Of a DNA stretch of 8,996 nt, positions 5,576-8,996 are shown in pieces. The position numbers were made by a program, and so were the translations under genes. Below the pieces are notes generated by a model. It did not search any database. It was not told the origin of the DNA and saw only the letters and a list, made by a program, of their open reading frames with translations. Source of the DNA: Victivallaceae bacterium. Lineage in GTDB: Bacteria > Verrucomicrobiota > Lentisphaeria > Victivallales > Victivallaceae. Position 1 is the first letter of the stretch. Each line of letters begins with the position of its first letter. The stretch spans positions 1 to 8,996 of the forward strand of contig JAQVVK010000084.1 in NCBI GenBank assembly GCA_028698975.1. The letters run 5' to 3'.

Positions 5576-7084
5576 TTAAATGCCTCCGACGTCGAGTATG
5601 ACAAAAGCCGGCAACCCCCCGATCTTCCACCGGTCAAGCAAGGCGGCGACGGCGGGATCGCCCGGTTTTTCGGCCTGAAACTTCACCACTTCAAAGCGAT
5701 CGAGTTCGGTTTTGACCGCCGGATCGCGCATGACCTGCTCCATGGCCGTGCAGTTTTTGCACCACGTCGCCCAGAAATCGACCAGCACCGGTTTGCCGCT
5801 CTCGCGTGCCGATGCGACCCCGGCCGAGAGCCGGGCGAGTTCGGCTTCCGGCGAAAACCGGCCGGGCAGAAGCGACCAGCCGAGCCAGCCGTAATAACCG
5901 GCCATGACAAGAATCAACACCCCGAATAAATTCTTGACGGCGTTCATAAATCGGCCCGGTTTCGGCAGCACATCCAGCCCCGCCCCGGCCAGGATCCACG
6001 GCAGCGCCATGCCGACTCCGAGCAGAAACGGCAGAGCCGCGGCGATGTGAATCCCGTCATTGTAAAGCTGGGCGGCCAGCAAGAGCACGCTTATGACCAC
6101 CGGCGCGACGCAGGCCCCGGCCAGCAGCGCGGCCAACGCCCCGGCCAGCAGTGCGGCCGCGTCTGGTCCGCCGGGAAGCCGGGAGGCGCGTATCGATTTC
6201 CAGCGGCTGAAGTCGAGGTTGAACCACCCGAACATGCCGAGAGCCAGCACCAGAAAGACCGCCGCTACCGCGAAATTAAACCACGGCATCGAATTGAGTT
6301 GGCCGAAACGCACCCCGGCGAAAACCGCCAGCAGCCCGAGCACCCCGTAGGCCGCCGCCATGCCGCCGCCGTAAAGCAGACCGCGCCGCAGACCGGTGCG
6401 GCGACCCTTGTTGCCGTCGGCTCCGATAATGGCGAGGTTTACCGGTATCATGGGAAGTACGCATGGCGTGAGGTTCAGCGCGGCTCCTCCGGCGATCGCA
6501 AGCAAAATTATGGCCAAGGCTCCACGGCCGGCCAATGGCGAAGTTCCGGCATCGGAGGCGGGGTGGTCGGCGGAGCGCAAAAAAGCGACGAATTGGTTGG
6601 CATTCATCAATCCCTCGCGCTTGGCGCGAAGCCGGCCCGGGTTAAATGCAAGATCGGCATCTTCGACCCTTGTTTCGATGGCGGTCAGCGGCGTTTTGCC
6701 GCCCAGCGTCACCGAGTCGGGGGCAAGGCAGAGGGCCGGTTGCCCGGCTGCCGCCTCGCGGCACCCCTGCCACGACACGTTGGCGGTGAATGGCGCGAGG
6801 CCGCGAAAATTCCACTGGTGGCGGCCGGCGCCGATTTTGCGCTGTGAAAATTCGGCGTTAAAAAGACGATCCGCCGTTTCCGGCTCCGGCACGGCGGCTT
6901 TGCCGTCGGCTCCCTGCACGGCGATTTCGAGCGAATCCAAACTTAAATAGTAGTCGGGCGCGACTTGCACCGCGACCGTGGCGATATTCTCTTTACCGGA
7001 AATACTCCACTCAAACGGTTCCGTCGCCGGAGAAACTGCGGCGGCGAGTCCGATCGCCGCCGCCAGCAGGAGGACGCGAAGCAT
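5576..7084 (-). CDS. dsbD: DsbD-type thiol:disulfide interchange protein with shortened C-terminal domain
   Basis: DsbD carries electrons from cytoplasmic thioredoxin across the inner membrane to envelope proteins. The 502-residue protein has a signal peptide (1-20), then an N-terminal immunoglobulin-like domain with Cys108 (WQGC) and Cys119. A multi-span membrane domain (about 188-406) follows, with Cys208 in NLTPCVLPMIP and Cys325 in LLAGACVAPVV. Last is a thioredoxin-like domain with WCKNC (Cys442, Cys445) and the cis-proline at 492. All three cysteine pairs of classical DsbD are present. The protein stops at ILDVGGI, right after the strand following the cis-proline, so the last strand and helix of the fold, roughly 30 residues, are missing. 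The downstream bases are AT-rich and no other frame supplies them. The ATG lies 3 bases after the thioredoxin stop, with GGAG inside that gene, so the two are co-transcribed. Confidence 0.9.
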   Translation of the reverse strand: MLRVLLLAAAIGLAAAVSPATEPFEWSISGKENIATVAVQVAPDYYLSLDSLEIAVQGADGKAAVPEPETADRLFNAEFSQRKIGAGRHQWNFRGLAPFTANVSWQGCREAAAGQPALCLAPDSVTLGGKTPLTAIETRVEDADLAFNPGRLRAKREGLMNANQFVAFLRSADHPASDAGTSPLAGRGALAIILLAIAGGAALNLTPCVLPMIPVNLAIIGADGNKGRRTGLRRGLLYGGGMAAAYGVLGLLAVFAGVRFGQLNSMPWFNFAVAAVFLVLALGMFGWFNLDFSRWKSIRASRLPGGPDAAALLAGALAALLAGACVAPVVISVLLLAAQLYNDGIHIAAALPFLLGVGMALPWILAGAGLDVLPKPGRFMNAVKNLFGVLILVMAGYYGWLGWSLLPGRFSPEAELARLSAGVASARESGKPVLVDFWATWCKNCTAMEQVMRDPAVKTELDRFEVVKFQAEKPGDPAVAALLDRWKIGGLPAFVILDVGGI

Positions 7085-7087
7085 GGA

Positions 7088-7534
7088 TTACTTCTCCGCC
7101 GTGTGTTTTTTGACGGCGTTCTTGAGTTCGCTCATATAGGAGGACGCCGGCAGATAACCGCCCATGCGCCCCAACTCCTTGCCGTCGGGCGAAACGATGA
7201 CCGTGGTCGGATAACCGTTGGCCTTGAATTCGCGCGCCAGCTTCCGCTGGGCCGCCGAAACCTTGCCGTTGCGGGGAAAGTCGAGCTTGAGCAGCACCAG
7301 ATTATCTTTGGCGAAGTGTTTGAAGTCGCGTCCGGACAAGGTTTCCTTTTCCAGTTTGATGCAATACGGGCACCAGTCGGAGCCGGTAAACAGTATAAGC
7401 ACCGGGCGGTTCTCGGTTTTGGCCGCCGCCATCGCCTTGTCGTGATCGGTGAACCACCCGCCTTTTTGAGCTCCGGCGGCCAAGAGTGACGAACCTGCCA
7501 GCAGCATGGCCAGCAAACCAAAGAATTTCTTCAT
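7088..7534 (-). CDS. Secreted thioredoxin-like protein
   Basis: The 148-residue protein has a signal peptide (KK then a hydrophobic stretch, probably cut near AGA-Q, about residue 22) and one thioredoxin domain. The active site is WCPYC (Cys55, Cys58) in 'LILFTGSDWCPYC', with the cis-proline in GYPTT (Pro109) and the usual 'SPDGKELGRMGGY' strand and turn after it. The style is that of the thioredoxin_7/DUF255-like group, small envelope oxidoreductases; no lipobox cysteine is present. The ATG at 7534 has GGGAG eight bases upstream; the stop is TAA. Just 3 bases separate it from dsbD, whose product would keep its CxxC reduced. The likely task is reduction of mispaired disulfides or delivery to cytochrome c assembly, but the client is unknown. 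Confidence 0.85.
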   Translation of the reverse strand: MKKFFGLLAMLLAGSSLLAAGAQKGGWFTDHDKAMAAAKTENRPVLILFTGSDWCPYCIKLEKETLSGRDFKHFAKDNLVLLKLDFPRNGKVSAAQRKLAREFKANGYPTTVIVSPDGKELGRMGGYLPASSYMSELKNAVKKHTAEK

Positions 7535-7556
7535 ATCACATCTCCCGGTTGTATTT

Positions 7557-7576
7557 CCGCATTATAATATATGCGG
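7557..7576. promoter_or_regulatory. Small inverted repeat holding a TATAAT box before the thioredoxin gene
   Basis: CCGCAT (7557-7562) and ATGCGG (7571-7576) form a 6-base inverted repeat around an 8-base AT loop. The loop region reads TATAAT on both strands (7561-7566 on minus, 7563-7568 on plus). On the minus strand it is either an alternative -10 box, with only a weak TTATGG at -35 spacing, or a hairpin in the leader of the thioredoxin-dsbD transcript. Its function is undecided. Confidence 0.35.
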
Positions 7577-7585
7577 CATGGTTAC

Positions 7586-7614
7586 ACCATAAGCCGTTAA
7601 CCGGCGTTTTTCAA
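7586..7614 (-). promoter_or_regulatory. Candidate promoter of the thioredoxin-dsbD unit
   Basis: On the minus strand TTGAAA (7614-7609) is followed after 17 bases by TATGGT (7591-7586), four of six matches to the -10 consensus. Transcription would begin near 7579, leaving a 45-base leader that includes the inverted repeat at 7557-7576 and the GGGAG ribosome site. The TATAAT at 7566-7561 is a rival -10 box. Confidence 0.4.
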
Positions 7615-7643
7615 GAATTGTCGCCGCATTTCACCGCTTTTTC

Positions 7644-7683
7644 TTGAAATAAGGGCCGCCGCGGCGTATTTTAAGACGGAGGG
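7644..7683 (+). promoter_or_regulatory. Candidate promoter and ribosome site of the secreted proline-rich protein
   Basis: TTGAAA (7644-7649), a 17-base spacer and TATTTT (7667-7672) form a promoter-like pair with the same -35 box and spacing as those before the glycosyltransferase and thioredoxin genes. A strong ribosome site, GGAGGG, follows at 7678-7683, eight bases before the ATG. The predicted transcription start near 7679 would fall within the ribosome site, so either the real -10 lies slightly upstream or this promoter is spurious. The spacer contains a perfect 10-base palindrome, CGCCGCGGCG. Confidence 0.35.
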
Positions 7684-7690
7684 CCGGCGC

Positions 7691-8665
7691 ATGAAATTTT
7701 TTCTCACAATTTTGACCATGACGGCGGCGGCGTGGATGACGGCGGCACTTGATGTGCCGACGGTCTCCGGCGTCGTTTATCGCAACGTTACGGTGGAAAA
7801 CCGCAACCCGCTGGAAATCACCATCAGCTACCGCGACGGAGCCGGACGCGAAGTCCTGCGCACCGTGCCTTTTACCGATATTGCCGAATCCGACCGCGCC
7901 GCGCTCGGTTACGACCCCGCCGCCGCTGAGGAAACCATCGCCCGCCGCAAGACCGAGGCTGAGGAGGCGCGCCGCAAGGCGGCGGCCGACGCCTCCGCCG
8001 CCGAAGCTGCCGAGGAGGAAGCCGCCCGGGTGGATCGGGTGGTGCGCAGCGTCGAAGCTGGTTTACGCAGCGGAGACGCGGTGTCGGACGATGAATTGCT
8101 CACCGCCGCCAATGCGCGCCGCCGTTCGCTGACGCTGGAGGGGGTGGAGCCAAGTTCGGCCGGTTCCATCGTCCGGGTCAAGCTCGATCAGAGCGATCAG
8201 ACGCCGCTTCAGGGGTTGATCTATATTTCCGGGCTTATGCTGGGCGAGGGGGAAAGCTGGAGCGGATTTGCCTACCCGGCCGGACTTGAAAAAAGCAGTT
8301 TCGGCGGCAACAAACTGCCGGTATATTGTACTTCGGCCAAGAATGTCGTGCATTTGGTGAGAACCTGTTCCGGGCTGGACGGAGTCGCCACGCCAAGCCG
8401 CTCCGCCGCCAACTCAACGCCGCAAAAAACGGCCGACAAACCCGCGTCCGGCAATAGCGGGGAAAACACTTCGACCGGCGACCCCAATGTTTCATTCGGC
8501 GGGAGTTATTACGGCGGCGGCTGGCCGTGGGGAGGATATTATTATATTCAGCGCAACCGCCCGCCGAGGCCGCCGCAACCGCCCCGTCCGCCGCAGCCGC
8601 CGAGGCCGCCGCTACCGCCGAGGCCGCCGCTACCGCCGCATCAGCCCAGGTTGTTTATAAGATGA
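7691..8665 (+). CDS. Secreted coiled-coil and proline-rich protein of unknown function
   Basis: The 324-residue protein has a signal peptide (cut near residue 19-20). A small N-terminal module (about 22-79; 'VSGVVYRNVTVENRNP', 'TVPFTDI', 'LGYDPAAAE') resembles a domain I recall from many secreted proteins of Verrucomicrobia and Lentisphaerae. An Ala/Glu/Arg-rich probable coiled coil (about 77-125) follows, then a less regular segment with the only two mature-chain cysteines (213, 226). The tail is Ser/Thr/Asn-rich, then Gly/Tyr-rich (269-286), then four RPP(Q/L)PP units (293-316). The tail looks unstructured and suited to wall or surface interaction. The cysteines could form a disulfide handled by the divergent thioredoxin-DsbD pair, which is inference. 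The ATG has GGAGGG upstream; the stop TGA overlaps the chromate-transporter ATG. No function is assigned. Confidence 0.75.
   Translation: MKFFLTILTMTAAAWMTAALDVPTVSGVVYRNVTVENRNPLEITISYRDGAGREVLRTVPFTDIAESDRAALGYDPAAAEETIARRKTEAEEARRKAAADASAAEAAEEEAARVDRVVRSVEAGLRSGDAVSDDELLTAANARRRSLTLEGVEPSSAGSIVRVKLDQSDQTPLQGLIYISGLMLGEGESWSGFAYPAGLEKSSFGGNKLPVYCTSAKNVVHLVRTCSGLDGVATPSRSAANSTPQKTADKPASGNSGENTSTGDPNVSFGGSYYGGGWPWGGYYYIQRNRPPRPPQPPRPPQPPRPPLPPRPPLPPHQPRLFIR
8567..8638 (+). repeat. Four tandem 18-bp units encoding RPP(Q/L)PP
   Basis: The units are 8567-8584, 8585-8602, 8603-8620 and 8621-8638. The last two are identical and the others differ at a few, mostly synonymous, positions. They encode RPPQPP twice and RPPLPP twice. 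Such in-frame 18-base tandems can gain or lose units by slippage and would give a stiff polyproline rod. Confidence 0.85.
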
Positions 8666-8996
8666 AGAAGTTTTTCTGCTTTATAAATTTCGACCGTCTG
8701 CGCCGCGCCGCCACACTGTATGTGACCTTTTTCAAGATCGCGTTGCTGGTGGTCGGAGGCGGCTATGCCATTATCGCCGCCGCGCAGGAGGAATTTGTCA
8801 CCCGCCGCCGCTGGATTACCGACGACGAAATGCTTGATGTCATCACGGTGACCCAGACGGTGCCGGGCATAATTGCCTGCAATTCGGCCGTCTGCATAGG
8901 CTGGCGGATTGCCGGAGTCGTCGGCGCGCTGGCCGCCGCCTTGGGTGCGATCACCCCTTCGGTGGCGATCATCGCCCTGATCGCGGCCGGTATGAG
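8662..8996 (+). CDS. chrA: Chromate transporter (CHR) family protein, 3' end beyond the window
   Basis: The open frame starts at ATG 8662, overlapping the previous stop as ATGA, and runs off the window after 111 codons. The translation has CHR-family marks: 'TFFKIALLVVGGGYA' (22-36), 'QEEF' (42-45) with W51 and 'DDEMLD' (54-59), 'QTVPGI' (65-70, family usually PGP), N74 and 'IGWRIAGVVGAL' (79-90). A hydrophobic segment continues to the edge. The family exports chromate in some bacteria and its members are inner-membrane proteins; half-size members often occur as adjacent pairs. Whether this is a half-size or full-size protein cannot be told here. An AGG some 14 bases upstream is a poor ribosome site, so translation probably depends on coupling to the upstream gene. 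The true substrate is not shown. Confidence 0.85.
   Translation, partial: MKKFFCFINFDRLRRAATLYVTFFKIALLVVGGGYAIIAAAQEEFVTRRRWITDDEMLDVITVTQTVPGIIACNSAVCIGWRIAGVVGALAAALGAITPSVAIIALIAAGM

Noticed and set aside
6047..6847. 266-codon open frame on the plus strand
   Set aside because: It is antisense to the DsbD membrane domain and low in complexity (rich in Arg, Gln and Gly), with no ribosome site or recognisable domain.
8567..8638. CRISPR-like repeat array
   Set aside because: The units are contiguous 18-base in-frame coding repeats for RPP(Q/L)PP with no spacers.
8763..8972. 69-codon minus-strand open frame at the right edge
   Set aside because: It is antisense to the CHR-family frame, which carries the conserved motifs and continues past the window.

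Overview
The window is about 9 kb of GC-rich bacterial DNA, probably the start of a draft or metagenomic contig: its first 11 bases match the 3' end of the common Illumina adapter. Every gene looks chromosomal and bacterial. Two weakly conserved proteins point to the Planctomycetes-Verrucomicrobia-Lentisphaerae group, possibly Lentisphaerota or a relative. One is the secreted protein with a 'GVVYRNVTV...VPFTDI...LGYDPAAAE' head. The other is the short AsmA-like anchored protein. This placement comes from remembered family patterns, not from a search.

Layout: five genes lie on the minus strand and two on the plus strand, diverging from a 156-bp region at 7535-7690. On the minus strand, in transcription order, are a secreted thioredoxin (7534-7088) and a DsbD-type membrane thiol reductase (7084-5576), which form a two-gene redox unit. 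Next come topA (5433-2923), which overlaps an AsmA-like membrane-anchored gene (2926-2099) by ATGA, and finally an initiating sugar-1-phosphate transferase fused to a CapD/FlaA1-like membrane and nucleotide-binding region (2019-73). On the plus strand are a secreted coiled-coil/proline-rich protein (7691-8665) and, overlapping it by ATGA, the first 111 codons of a chromate-transporter (CHR) family protein that runs off the window end.

The most notable feature is topA. A single in-frame TAG at 4849-4851 separates the TOPRIM domain from the catalytic tyrosine, yet both halves are otherwise intact and in the same frame. Sequencing error, a fresh nonsense mutation, amber read-through and a two-chain enzyme are all open, with error or recent mutation the plainest. 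The same gene lacks the usual zinc ribbons and ends in three copies of a 'YDDKKF...SEKQL.ALGKLAAKY' repeat. Other points are a DsbD with all three cysteine pairs but a C-terminal thioredoxin fold cut short by roughly 30 residues, a set of alternating half-sites over the topA promoter, and similar TTGAAA-N17-TATxxT promoter candidates in front of several genes. I found no complete new defence or mobile system, CRISPR array, tRNA, rRNA or insertion sequence. No gap between genes exceeds about 160 bases.
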